Assembly (NCBI GenBank): GCA_965279005.1
Contig: CBDIHK010000022.1
Coordinates: forward strand, 210,524 to 274,523
DNA: 64,000 nucleotides
Direction of reading: 5' to 3'
From: Planctobacterium sp965279005
GTDB taxonomy: Bacteria; Pseudomonadota; Gammaproteobacteria; Enterobacterales; Alteromonadaceae
Shown: one piece after another, positions 17,839 through 25,326 of the stretch
Layout: each line of letters starts with the position of its first letter
Position numbering within the stretch: position 1 is the first letter of the stretch
The notes under the pieces: model-generated
The model's database searches: none
What the model was told of the DNA's origin: nothing
What the model saw: only the letters and a program-made list of their open reading frames with translations
Program-made: the position numbers and the translations under genes

Positions 17839-18015
17839 GGAAGTCCTTAAGTTCGTTTTGTGACGATAGTTCGCACCAGACGACAGTAAAAATAGAATAT
17901 TCTATCGTGAAAATACCGACGAGAGACAAGTGCGTGCAATAGCCAAATACTGTCTCAAAAAGCCTGAACAAATATCAAAAAACTACTTGCAGAATAACTC
18001 AGGGCGTATACCTCA

Positions 18016-18364
18016 CCTGCTTCGCAGGCCCGCTAAAGCGGTTCTAAGCCGTTCCAACGGCTTTTGGTAGACAAGGCAAATGTTCAAAGGTCTAGTGGGT
18101 CTAAATCGAGAACATTTAACGCTGTATAAACCCTTTTCAAACCCATCGAAGACGCGCCTCAGGAACACAATTTATGAAATGCGTCCCTGCATTTCACCGC
18201 TACGCGGCTGGCTAACGCCATTCAAAAGTTTTCCCGAAACTTTTGTCTTCGTTGCACGAAGTTCGATAATTTCTTCTGGAAAGAAATTATGTCGTATATC
18301 CCTATACTCCACTTGCTTCGCAAGCCCGCTAAAGCGGTTCTGATTTGTTCCTACAAATCTTGGT
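18016..18364. repeat. array of short hairpins with related units (cassettes A and B)
   Basis: Consecutive perfect hairpins occur at 18016-18028, 18030-18041, 18046-18063 (cassette A) and 18176-18195, 18197-18207, 18224-18244, 18247-18261, 18266-18290, 18312-18324, 18326-18337, 18342-18359 (cassette B). The last three of each cassette are equivalent. CCTGC-TTC-GCAGG versus CTTGC-TTC-GCAAG, and AAGCCGTTCCAACGGCTT versus GATTTGTTCCTACAAATC, keep the loop and change both arms. CCGCTAAAGCGG is identical. MITE sequence (18070-18172) separates the cassettes. No protein is apparent. Confidence 0.75.
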
Positions 18365-18498
18365 AAACGGCGAAGCCGGCCTGAAAGGCGGAGGGCAGGA
18401 CGCCCGGAGTAAAGCCGCCAGTATTACTTCATTCGTGCGCCTTGAACTTGAGTCCCTGAGGCAGCGCTGGGTGAGCAAATACTTAATGGAATCGGTAT

Positions 18499-18839
18499 AA
18501 TGCCATTTCCAGTTTGCAAGTGGGTTTTGCTAACTTGTAGTGATTAACGAAAGGGCAGAAAAACCAGTGGGTACAATTGCTATGTAATTGTGGCTGCTAA
18601 AGAAGCAGTTGCAAGGGAAGGGGCAGAAGCCCCGTTCTCACTTTTCCACATTGCGATGGTTGAGGGGTAAGATATGACACTTTCCATAGCGCCGCCATCT
18701 TGACCATCGACGTGGAAGCAACGTCCATTGTGTTGCAAAACTCTCTCTCTCTCATCCGTAAGGTTGTGGTGCCGCGAAGCCCACAATGTCCTTGCAGTAC
18801 TCAGGAGGTAACCAAAATACTGCGTATTCTTTAAAGTCC
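18499..18839. other. non-coding stretch with no supported gene
   Basis: The stretch between MITE copy 2 and the next lipoprotein gene contains a GGGGC-AGAA-GCCCC hairpin (18622-18634) and a CT-rich tract at 18739-18751. A minus-strand frame of 68 codons (18580-18786) has no ribosome site or recognisable domain and I do not call it a gene. Confidence 0.5.
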
Positions 18840-19295
18840 TTATGCCAAGGGGTTATCGCAATGGGCAAACACGGTAAACTTCTTGTTTGACGTGTAGATA
18901 TGCACTGAAAGAGGAATATCTTTTAGGCTGCGCCACATTTGTACCTTGTCTTTGGATGGGCATATTGCCCGCTTTAAATAATTCTTTTGTTCTTTTTCAC
19001 CCATGTCCAAGCCACGTGGGATTTGGATATAAGCGTTAACTGTGCCGTTTAGTGCTTCGGCACCTTGGTAGAACCAATCGCCACCTAAAAAGGTTTTGCG
19101 GAACACGTGGTTTACTTCGTTTACCACTGAATCTGATACTTCGGCCGAACTGTCGTAAGCGAACCGTGTTGCAGCATTACTCTTGATGCAACCTGTTAAT
19201 TGGGTACTTGCAATTAAAATTAGAAGGGTGCCAGCCAGTTTGTTTAGTTTTGCTATATTGTAATTCTGGAATCTCATTGTACTGCTTTGTCCCAT
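18840..19295 (-). CDS. putative lipoprotein of unknown function
   Basis: This protein of up to 151 residues has a hydrophobic signal ending in the lipobox LTGC, followed by a soluble domain of about 115 residues with two further cysteines (AICPSKD, AHCDNPLA) that may form a disulfide. I recognise no family. Two starts are possible: ATG 19295 or ATG 19277 (MRFQNYN), the latter giving a more normal signal-peptide length. Confidence 0.65.
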   Translation of the reverse strand: MGQSSTMRFQNYNIAKLNKLAGTLLILIASTQLTGCIKSNAATRFAYDSSAEVSDSVVNEVNHVFRKTFLGGDWFYQGAEALNGTVNAYIQIPRGLDMGEKEQKNYLKRAICPSKDKVQMWRSLKDIPLSVHIYTSNKKFTVFAHCDNPLA

Positions 19296-19509
19296 TGCCG
19301 TCTGATAAAGGTATCGGCGCTGGTGAAAATAGCTAAAGCCCTTTTTGCTAGAACAATGTGTTATGTTTTCGCCCGAAAAAATTTAAAAAAATTCTTAAAG
19401 TTCTGGAGAAAACTGACGGCTGCAGGGGTCTTACCCAATGTGCATATTTCACCTGCAAAATTAGCCTGTTAGGTGGATTTGAATAGACGGTAGCGAGGAT
19501 AAATCTGTC

Positions 19510-20217
19510 TTGTTTAAATACTTAAGTTTTTTAGTAATGGCCATTGTTAAGGTTTTGGCGCACATATTTTATACAGGAAAAGCCAAATGGCTGAGTAAAG
19601 ACAAAGAGGAAGCCATGGATCAGGTCAGGCTGATGGTGTTTCTAAACCACACTAGTTTGTTTGAGCCTTTGTTTATCCGTTTTGCCCCTTGGCACTACGT
19701 ATGGGACATGGCCAACAAATTGGTAGTGCCAGGTGCAGATATCACTATGGAACGACCTTTTGCTGGCAGAATGTTAAAGGCCCTCATGCCCGGATGCATC
19801 CCAATAACCCGTAAAAATGACCACTCTTGGCTGCATTTTTTAAGCCACGTCCGCAACGATAAAATCACCGCGATATTGCCGGAAGGCCGCATGAAACGGC
19901 GCAACGGCCTGGATAAATATGGCAAACCCATGTCGGTGCGCGGTGGTGTCGCCGACATATTGTCCTGCCTGGACGAGGGCAAAATTCTGTTCGTGTACTC
20001 AGGTGGACTGCACCATGTGCAGGCACCTGGCGATAAATGGCCAAACCTGTTCAAAACCCTAAAAGCCAACCTAGAGCTGCAAAACATCGCTGATTATAAG
20101 CAGCAGTTTATAGATAAGTTGGACGGCGACTTAAATAACAATGAAAGCCAAATCAACTTTAAAAAGCAAGTGATGGCAGATATGGACAGGCGTTTGCGGG
20201 AATGCGTACCTGCCTAA
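19510..20217 (+). CDS. PlsC-like acyltransferase
   Basis: This 235-residue membrane-associated protein resembles 1-acylglycerol-3-phosphate acyltransferases. A short hydrophobic N-terminus is followed by the catalytic box NHTSLFE (H47, E52), which has glutamate instead of the usual aspartate of HX4D, and by the phosphate-binding PEGRMKRR motif. Acyl transfer to a lipid or lipid-like acceptor is likely; the precise substrate is not clear. The start is TTG 19510 with a GAGG site upstream. It runs toward the CRISPR island, convergent with the yciI-like gene. Confidence 0.78.
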   Translation: MFKYLSFLVMAIVKVLAHIFYTGKAKWLSKDKEEAMDQVRLMVFLNHTSLFEPLFIRFAPWHYVWDMANKLVVPGADITMERPFAGRMLKALMPGCIPITRKNDHSWLHFLSHVRNDKITAILPEGRMKRRNGLDKYGKPMSVRGGVADILSCLDEGKILFVYSGGLHHVQAPGDKWPNLFKTLKANLELQNIADYKQQFIDKLDGDLNNNESQINFKKQVMADMDRRLRECVPA

Positions 20218-20242
20218 ACAGGTACATAATTTAGTAGCCAGA

Positions 20243-20542
20243 TTAAGGCAGTACTTTTTTAAATGGTTTTACAATACTCGAACGGTAAACCCCGGCACAG
20301 AGATAAGGGTCGTCATCAGCCCAGGCTTGCGCCTGTTCCAGGCTGTCAAACTTAGCCACCACCATTGAACCGGTAAAACCGGCTGCGCCAGGGTCTTCCG
20401 AATCAATCGCCGGGCAAGGGCCCGCCAATAGCAAACGCCCTTCATCCTTCAACAACTGCAACCTTTCTATGTGCGCAGGCCTAGCCTGCTTGCGCAGCGG
20501 TAAACTCTCTTCAACGTCTTCTGAAAAAATAACGTAGTACAT
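20243..20542 (-). CDS. YciI family protein
   Basis: This 99-residue dimeric alpha-beta barrel protein of the YciI group has the motifs MYYVIFSED, RPAHIERLQLLKDEGRLLLAGP, FTGSMVVAKFDS, and DDPYLCAGVY. Family members are related to muconolactone isomerase-like folds; the physiological role is not settled. ATG 20542 is preferred because AAGG lies 8 bp upstream; ATG 20548 is too close to that site. The 22-bp direct repeat that borders the CRISPR island lies in its upstream region, so the island appears to have inserted just 5' of this gene. Confidence 0.88.
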   Translation of the reverse strand: MYYVIFSEDVEESLPLRKQARPAHIERLQLLKDEGRLLLAGPCPAIDSEDPGAAGFTGSMVVAKFDSLEQAQAWADDDPYLCAGVYRSSIVKPFKKVLP

Positions 20543-20576
20543 GGTCATGTCCTTGAATTTTGTTTTTTTAGAGTTT

Positions 20577-20598
20577 GCGGCAATCTTAGTAAAAAGCA
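20577..20598 (+). repeat. left copy of 22-bp direct repeat bracketing the CRISPR-Cas island
   Basis: GCGGCAATCTTAGTAAAAAG plus CA occurs here and, identically and in the same orientation, at 29079-29100. The two copies enclose the tracrRNA, cas genes and array (8,502 bp from start to start). Confidence 0.95.
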
Positions 20599-20625
20599 AG
20601 GGGGTAGTGTTTGCTCCCAGAAAGT

Positions 20626-20753
20626 AAAAAACCCGCAAAATAGCGGGTTTTTTTGGTGTGCATAGCACTATATGGACGCCTTATAGGACGTTGCCGGCAG
20701 CAATAACTTTCATGCTTTATTGTCTGAAGAAAGAAATAGCTTCTTGGTTACCT
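20626..20753 (-). ncRNA. predicted tracrRNA
   Basis: The minus strand from about 20753 reads an anti-repeat, then a tail, ending in a strong terminator (CCCGC / GCGGG stem at 20632-20647 followed by a U run), giving about 128 nt. Paired with a minus-strand crRNA repeat it forms an 8-bp lower stem (GUUGUCUG with CAGACAAU), an internal loop, and a 16-bp perfect upper stem (GUAACCAAGAAGCUAU). The tail UGCCGGCAACGUCC recalls the Neisseria type II-C tracrRNA tail as I remember it. A promoter lies correctly upstream (next entry). Confidence 0.83.
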
Positions 20754-20758
20754 TGTGA

Positions 20759-20786
20759 ATAATAGAATACTTTGGTTGATTTTCAA
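20759..20786 (-). promoter_or_regulatory. tracrRNA promoter
   Basis: On the minus strand, TTGAAA (20786-20781), a 16-bp spacer and TATTAT (20764-20759) place the start near 20752, exactly at the beginning of the anti-repeat. On the plus strand the same DNA holds a small hairpin with T-run (20774-20795), which could terminate transcription coming the other way. Confidence 0.75.
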
Positions 20787-20798
20787 CCCTTTTTTGTT

Positions 20799-20834
20799 GA
20801 GGAAAACAAGAAGCTATTCCCTGCAACAGACAGC
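20799..20834. repeat. orphan CRISPR repeat upstream of tracrRNA
   Basis: Positions 20807-20834 match 27 of 28 bases of the array repeat (C9-C36 of the plus-strand form); the first eight bases are largely diverged, which removes the -10-like TACACT on the minus strand. On the minus strand it lies in crRNA orientation, 45 nt upstream of the tracrRNA anti-repeat. Confidence 0.9.
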
Positions 20835-20849
20835 TACTACCAAATTATT

Positions 20850-21032
20850 ATGAAAAAACCGCAAGGCTTGAGAACGATTAATATTTCAGTACCAAAAGAA
20901 GGCGATGTAGAGGTCACAATCAGTGACGAAACTCGAAACCCTACCAAAGAAAAAAGTCATCCTCCCAACGTATATACACAAACAGCACTTACAGCCTTAA
21001 TCAAATCTCTTTTCTCCAGGTTATTCAGCTAA
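20850..21032 (+). CDS. small ORF of unknown function between tracrRNA and cas9
   Basis: A 60-residue reading frame from ATG 20850: basic and serine/threonine rich, MKKPQGLRTINISVPKEGD near the start and a hydrophobic LTALIKSLFSRLFS end that could form an amphipathic helix. No ribosome site is obvious and the frame stays open upstream through the orphan repeat, so it may be chance. I recognise no family. Confidence 0.3.
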   Translation: MKKPQGLRTINISVPKEGDVEVTISDETRNPTKEKSHPPNVYTQTALTALIKSLFSRLFS

Positions 21033-21058
21033 TGCAGGTGCATTTATGGTGCAACTAT

Positions 21059-21087
21059 TTGAATAGATAAAAATATTAACCTATAAC
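21059..21087 (+). promoter_or_regulatory. putative cas operon promoter
   Basis: TTGAAT (21059-21064), a 17-bp spacer and TATAAC (21082-21087) lie 43 bp upstream of the cas9 start. The cas9 ribosome site AAGGA is at 21117-21121, nine bases before ATG 21131. Confidence 0.6.
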
Positions 21088-21130
21088 AATAATGGTTGAA
21101 GAAAATGCACATGGTTAAGGATTCTGGTTA

Positions 21131-24094
21131 ATGAAAGCTAAAAAGATATTGGCATTGGACTTGGGTACAAGCTCAGTTGGCGGTGCTGTTGTCATTGATG
21201 GCAAGCCGAAAGACTGCTTTGTTAGGATATTTCCTGAAGGCATGGATCGCTCCCGCGGCGAGAAGTCACTCAAGCAAGATAGAAGAAATGCGCGGAGCAT
21301 CCGTAGGCAAGGTTATCGTAGGGTAAGGCGAAAGAGGAATTTGGAGCAAGAATTAATTGCAGCAGGACTGCTACCAGAAGATTTTGAAAAACGTCAGGTA
21401 ATTTTAAGACATCCAAACCTCAATCCCTATGAGTTAAGAACCAGGGCACTAGATGAACCGCTGCAGCCCTATCAATTTGGTAGGGCTCTTTACCATCTTG
21501 GACAGAGGAGGGGCTACTTATCGAACCGAAAAGCAGGCTCAGATACAGATGGTGTGGTTAAAGAAGCAATTTCAGAACTTTCACAGAGAATGCAAGAGTC
21601 TGGTGCCAGGACGATTGGAGAATTCTTCTTTAAGATTGATGGGGTCGATAAAATCAGGGGGCATTATACCGCTAGGCACATGTACTTGGATGAGTTTGAG
21701 TTAATTTGGCAGTCACAAGCAGACTATTCGGCGTCGCTTAATAACAGCCATAAACAACGCATCAAGGATGCTATTTTTTATCAACGCCCGCTAAAAATTC
21801 AAAAGCACCTAATTGGCTCCTGTGAATTGGAGCCAGAAAGAAAAAGAGCCTACGCGGCATCAATGATCGCCCAGCAGTTCAGACTATGGCAGAACATCCA
21901 CAATTTGCGGGTGCAACTGCAAAAGGGGGAATCTGTAAAGCTTTCGTTGGAGCAAAAGCAGCAGACTTGTGAGTTATTAGCTAGTAAAAAAACTGTCGGC
22001 TGGGGGAGTTTGAAAAAAAAGCTAGGATTCCTTGATGGTGATGTTTTTAATTTAGAAAGCAATAAGCCTTCTGGCATGCAAGGGAATGTTTCGGCTTGGA
22101 TTGTGGCCAACGCGATAGGCAGCAAACCATGGAACAACCTGGGTCTGCAAAAACAAGAAGCTTTGATTAATGACTTAATACATATCGAAAATGAAAACAC
22201 ACTCCTTTCAAGGCTAAAGAAAAATTGGCGTTTGACCCCAGATGTTGCAAAGCAACTCGCAGCCAAGTCTTTGTCACTGCCTAAAGGCACAATGCGCTTT
22301 AGTTCTAAAGCAATGCGTAGGTTGTTGCCGCTTATGGAACAAGGCATAGACTTGCACGAGGCCATGAAGGAACTGGATTATTTAGAGCAACCGCAAGTTA
22401 ATACGCAACAGTTTTTGCCACTACCCGATTTCGATTTGCGCAACCCACTCGTGCAACGGGCATTGTTCCAGGTACGGCGTGTGGTAAATGCTGCGATAAA
22501 AGCTTATGGCAGTTTTGATGTTGTAAGGATTGAGTTGGCCAGGGATCTTCGGCACAACGCAAAGCAACGGGCAAAAATACAAAAGCAAATTAGACAAAAT
22601 GAAAATGACAATGAACTAGCAAGGTTATTTTTTGCGGACAATGCTCATCTGGGGATTTCCAACCCTAGTAGGCAAGACCTGCTTAAACACAGGTTGTGGT
22701 TGGAATGTGGCCGAGAATGCCCTTTTACTCAAAAGCCAATTTCTGCTGAGCAGCTTTTTATAACAGGCGAAGTGCAGGTAGAGCATATCATTCCTTACAC
22801 CCGATGCCTGGATGATAGTTACATGAATAAAACCTTGTGTTTTAGCAAGGAAAACCAACGTAAAGGTAATGCGACACCTTACGAGTTGTACAAGGGAAAT
22901 GAAAAACAGTATGCCGCAGTGTTGCAAGCCATTAAATCATTTCCAAAACGCAAACGGGAAAGGTTTAACAAGGATACTGAGCAATTTATGGATGATTTTG
23001 TCAGCCAGCAATTGAATGAGACCGGATATATTGCGCGTGTGACAATGGACTATTTGAAGTTACTAGGGTGCAGGGTGGAACCAATTAAAGGCGGAGTGAC
23101 TGCAAACCTCAGGCATGCATGGGGATTGAATAGATTGTTGCATAAATCTAATAATAAGAATCGAGAGGATCACAGACATCATGCACTCGATGCGCTTGTA
23201 TTGGCGTTTACGGATAGGAAAGCGGTAAAACTAATATCGGAACACTCAAAACGCGCTGGTGATGGTCGGTTTAAGCTCGCTGATTATCCTCTCCCGTATA
23301 ACAGTTTTAGGGACGACTTTCAGCAGCAATTAGATAATATTGTTGTTTCGCATAAAACTTGCCACAAAATTAAAGGTGCTCTGCATGAGGATACACTCTA
23401 TGGTGCTGCAGAATTTGATGCGGAAGGGAATGCCACTGCAGTAGCCATTCGTAAACCGCTTGCCCAGTTAAAGCCAAAAGATCTAGAGCTAATTCGAGAC
23501 GAAAGAATCCGAGACCTTGCGTTAAGAAGATTGGCCAGCTTTGGTAGCATGGCTAAAGCTTTTAACGATCCAGAAAATCCATTTGGCATACCTACTAAAA
23601 CAGGTGATGTTACACCAATCAATTCGGTGCGGTTGCTGTACAGACTAAACGTGAAACCCATAGGTACCGGAGCAAGAAAGCGTCATGTTAAGACGGGATC
23701 AAACCACCATGCAGCAATCTATAAATACACAGCAACTAATGGCGCGGAGAAGTGGCGTTGCGATGTAGTTTCGGTATTGGATGCCAAGCATAGGCAAAAA
23801 CTATGTGACCCAATTGTTCAGCCAACTGATGCAAATGGCAATAACCTCGTTATGTCATTGCATATTAACGATATGTTGCGAATGGAGCATAACGGAATAT
23901 TCGACTATTTTAGGGTGCAGAAAATGACTCAATCTGGTGTTATCACTCTGAGGCACCACCAGGATGCGCGCACAGCAAAAGGGCCTGCCAATGGAGAGAT
24001 TTCGAAATCTGCTGAAAGCCTAAGAAAATCTGGAGCCGTCGCAATCAATGTGAATGTGTTGGGTAGGGTCAAAGATGTCAAACCGAATTATTGA
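21131..24094 (+). CDS. cas9: type II-C CRISPR-associated endonuclease Cas9
   Basis: This 987-residue RNA-guided DNA endonuclease has all nuclease motifs. RuvC-I carries D10 in ALDLGTSSVG. An arginine-rich bridge helix follows at about 50-70 (DRRNARSIRRQGYRRVRRKR). RuvC-II has E468 in RIELARDL. HNH has H552 in VEHIIPY with N566 and N575 following. RuvC-III has H684 and D687 in HRHHALDALV. HLGQRRGYLSNRK near residue 120 is typical of type II-C and related Cas9s. Size and the cas9-cas1-cas2 gene set without csn2 or cas4 support II-C. All catalytic residues are intact. The 3' end overlaps cas1 by 20 bp. Confidence 0.98.
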   Translation: MKAKKILALDLGTSSVGGAVVIDGKPKDCFVRIFPEGMDRSRGEKSLKQDRRNARSIRRQGYRRVRRKRNLEQELIAAGLLPEDFEKRQVILRHPNLNPYELRTRALDEPLQPYQFGRALYHLGQRRGYLSNRKAGSDTDGVVKEAISELSQRMQESGARTIGEFFFKIDGVDKIRGHYTARHMYLDEFELIWQSQADYSASLNNSHKQRIKDAIFYQRPLKIQKHLIGSCELEPERKRAYAASMIAQQFRLWQNIHNLRVQLQKGESVKLSLEQKQQTCELLASKKTVGWGSLKKKLGFLDGDVFNLESNKPSGMQGNVSAWIVANAIGSKPWNNLGLQKQEALINDLIHIENENTLLSRLKKNWRLTPDVAKQLAAKSLSLPKGTMRFSSKAMRRLLPLMEQGIDLHEAMKELDYLEQPQVNTQQFLPLPDFDLRNPLVQRALFQVRRVVNAAIKAYGSFDVVRIELARDLRHNAKQRAKIQKQIRQNENDNELARLFFADNAHLGISNPSRQDLLKHRLWLECGRECPFTQKPISAEQLFITGEVQVEHIIPYTRCLDDSYMNKTLCFSKENQRKGNATPYELYKGNEKQYAAVLQAIKSFPKRKRERFNKDTEQFMDDFVSQQLNETGYIARVTMDYLKLLGCRVEPIKGGVTANLRHAWGLNRLLHKSNNKNREDHRHHALDALVLAFTDRKAVKLISEHSKRAGDGRFKLADYPLPYNSFRDDFQQQLDNIVVSHKTCHKIKGALHEDTLYGAAEFDAEGNATAVAIRKPLAQLKPKDLELIRDERIRDLALRRLASFGSMAKAFNDPENPFGIPTKTGDVTPINSVRLLYRLNVKPIGTGARKRHVKTGSNHHAAIYKYTATNGAEKWRCDVVSVLDAKHRQKLCDPIVQPTDANGNNLVMSLHINDMLRMEHNGIFDYFRVQKMTQSGVITLRHHQDARTAKGPANGEISKSAESLRKSGAVAINVNVLGRVKDVKPNY

Positions 24095-24962
24095 AATTGG
24101 AACTGGCGGCAGCTATCTAAAGTACCGCAACCACCAACTTTTACTTGAGCGTGAAAATGACACTGTCAGCTTACCCATTGAAGATTTAACCGCGATTGTA
24201 CTCGACACACCACAAAGTACTATCACCAATTATGCATTACGGGAGTTGGCAAAGGCGGGTGTCGCTGTTTTGACAAGTGATGAATCACACCAGCCAGTTG
24301 GATTGTTTTTACCGTTGGAAGGCCATAGTTTGCAACGAGCTAGGATAGGGGCTCAAGCTGAATTAAGTAAACCAACTAAAAAGCGCCTGTGGCAGCAAAT
24401 TGTTAGAGCAAAACTTAAAGTTCAGGCCAAGATTCTCCAAACTGTATCTGGAACGGACGCTGGAATTTCCAAGCTTGCTGGCAAAGTGCGCTCGGGTGAC
24501 CCGACAAATATTGAGGCGCAAGCGGCAAAGCGCTATTGGTCAAAATTTTTTCTAAAAGCGGGTTTCAAAAGGGACAGGTTAGTTGAGGATCAAAATCGGT
24601 TTTTAAATTATGGCTATGCCATTCTTCGAAGCTTAATGGCTCGATCAATTGTGGCGACTGGTTTGCACCCAAGTTTAGGTATTTATCACAAAAACAAGTA
24701 TAACGCTTTCGCATTGGCTGACGACCTTATGGAGCCGTACAGGCCATTTGTAGATTTGATTTGTTGGGAGGTAGCCAGGGATTTTGGTGAAAAAGCGGAA
24801 ATGGAGCAGGATTTACGCAAAGCGTTACTTGGTTTTGTTCATCTGATTCCTCGGATTGACGAAGAAGAGCATTCGATGCAAGGTGCAATTCGAAAAACTG
24901 CCCAATCCTTGGCATCTGTTATTCAAGAACAACAGACTGTGCTTTCATTGCCAGAAGTTTAA
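24075..24962 (+). CDS. cas1: CRISPR-associated integrase Cas1
   Basis: This 295-residue protein is the catalytic subunit of the spacer-integration complex. Metal-binding residues are E147 in DPTNIEAQAAKRYW, H205 in GLHPSLGIYHKNK and D217/E220 in ADDLMEPYRPF. ATG 24075 (MSNRIIEIG) is the start; an upstream in-frame TTG-type start at 24054 would only lengthen the overlap with cas9. It overlaps cas9 by 20 bp and ends four bases before cas2, so the three genes are co-translated. Confidence 0.97.
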   Translation: MSNRIIEIGTGGSYLKYRNHQLLLERENDTVSLPIEDLTAIVLDTPQSTITNYALRELAKAGVAVLTSDESHQPVGLFLPLEGHSLQRARIGAQAELSKPTKKRLWQQIVRAKLKVQAKILQTVSGTDAGISKLAGKVRSGDPTNIEAQAAKRYWSKFFLKAGFKRDRLVEDQNRFLNYGYAILRSLMARSIVATGLHPSLGIYHKNKYNAFALADDLMEPYRPFVDLICWEVARDFGEKAEMEQDLRKALLGFVHLIPRIDEEEHSMQGAIRKTAQSLASVIQEQQTVLSLPEV

Positions 24963-24966
24963 CGTC

Positions 24967-25296
24967 ATGAAGATTCAAAGGTATGAACCTATGTGGCTAT
25001 TTGCTCTATTTGATCTGCCATCCGATGATACCCAATCTAAAAGGGATTATGCTTTTTTTAGGAAAAAATTAATGGGCTGTGGGTTCACAATGATGCAATA
25101 TTCTGTCTATGTGAGATACTGTTCAAACGAACAAAAAGCAGAGAAATTTCGCAAACGTATAAAAGCCTTTTTGCCTCCCGATGGTGAAGTAAGGTTAGTG
25201 AGTATCACTGATGTTCAGTTTGGTAAGATGCAAATTTTCCACGGAAAAATGAGAAGACCCAATGAAAAAGCACCAGAACAAGTTGAAATGTTCTAG
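24967..25296 (+). CDS. cas2: CRISPR-associated protein Cas2
   Basis: This 109-residue ferredoxin-fold protein bridges two Cas1 dimers during spacer acquisition. Signatures are the first strand WLFALFDLPSDD, the RDYAFFRKKLMGCGFTMMQYSVYVRYC segment and LVSITDVQFGKM. ATG 24967 (MKIQRYEP) is the natural start. It is the last cas gene; no csn2, cas4 or other adaptation gene follows before the array, which starts 49 bp downstream. Confidence 0.96.
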   Translation: MKIQRYEPMWLFALFDLPSDDTQSKRDYAFFRKKLMGCGFTMMQYSVYVRYCSNEQKAEKFRKRIKAFLPPDGEVRLVSITDVQFGKMQIFHGKMRRPNEKAPEQVEMF

Positions 25297-25326
25297 CAAA
25301 TTGAATGGATTTCCCTATCCAATTCA

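Larger units (their letters stand above)
16318..18005 (+). mobile_element. IS110-family insertion sequence
   Basis: This element of about 1.69 kb contains a DEDD transposase and non-coding ends of roughly 240 and 165 bp, without terminal inverted repeats, as expected for IS110-type elements. Ends were set by matching the predicted bridge-RNA guides (next entry): the left end begins around 16318 (TTGTTACAG) and the right end around 18004 (ACTCAGGG). Joining the two ends would place TTGCAG (17987-17992) 17 bp from TACAGT (16322-16327), a circle-junction promoter typical of the family. Ends are uncertain by about two bases, and the exact core dinucleotide is not resolved (only a C is shared). 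Confidence 0.82.
16254..18498. mobile_element. MITE-like element, copy 2, expanded by hairpin cassettes and an IS110 insertion
   Basis: This copy starts ATACCGATTCC at 16254 and ends in the inverted complement at 18498, with the same terminal repeats as the 4193-4456 element but in reverse orientation. Relative to copy 1 it carries extra DNA at two sites: after GGGTTTA at 16305 (hairpin cassette A, itself split by an IS110 element, ending at 18069) and between about 18173 and 18416 (hairpin cassette B). The remaining blocks, such as GACAAGGCAAATG and CCGCCAGTATTACTTC, align collinearly with copy 1. Confidence 0.8.

Noticed and set aside
18016..18364. Integron attC site
   Set aside because: The hairpins lack the paired RYYYAAC/GTTRRRY core sites, and there is no integron integrase in the window.
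18580..18786. 68-codon minus-strand frame next to MITE copy 2
   Set aside because: No ribosome site, domain or neighbour supports it, and composition looks non-coding.
20718..20798. tracrRNA on the plus strand ending at the T-run near 20795
   Set aside because: The minus strand has the correctly placed promoter, a II-C-like tail and a stronger terminator; the plus-strand tail is only about 40 nt. It remains a secondary possibility.
20772..20849. Upstream extension of the small ORF containing ENKKLFPATD
   Set aside because: This segment is the orphan repeat read as codons, so it is not evidence for a protein.
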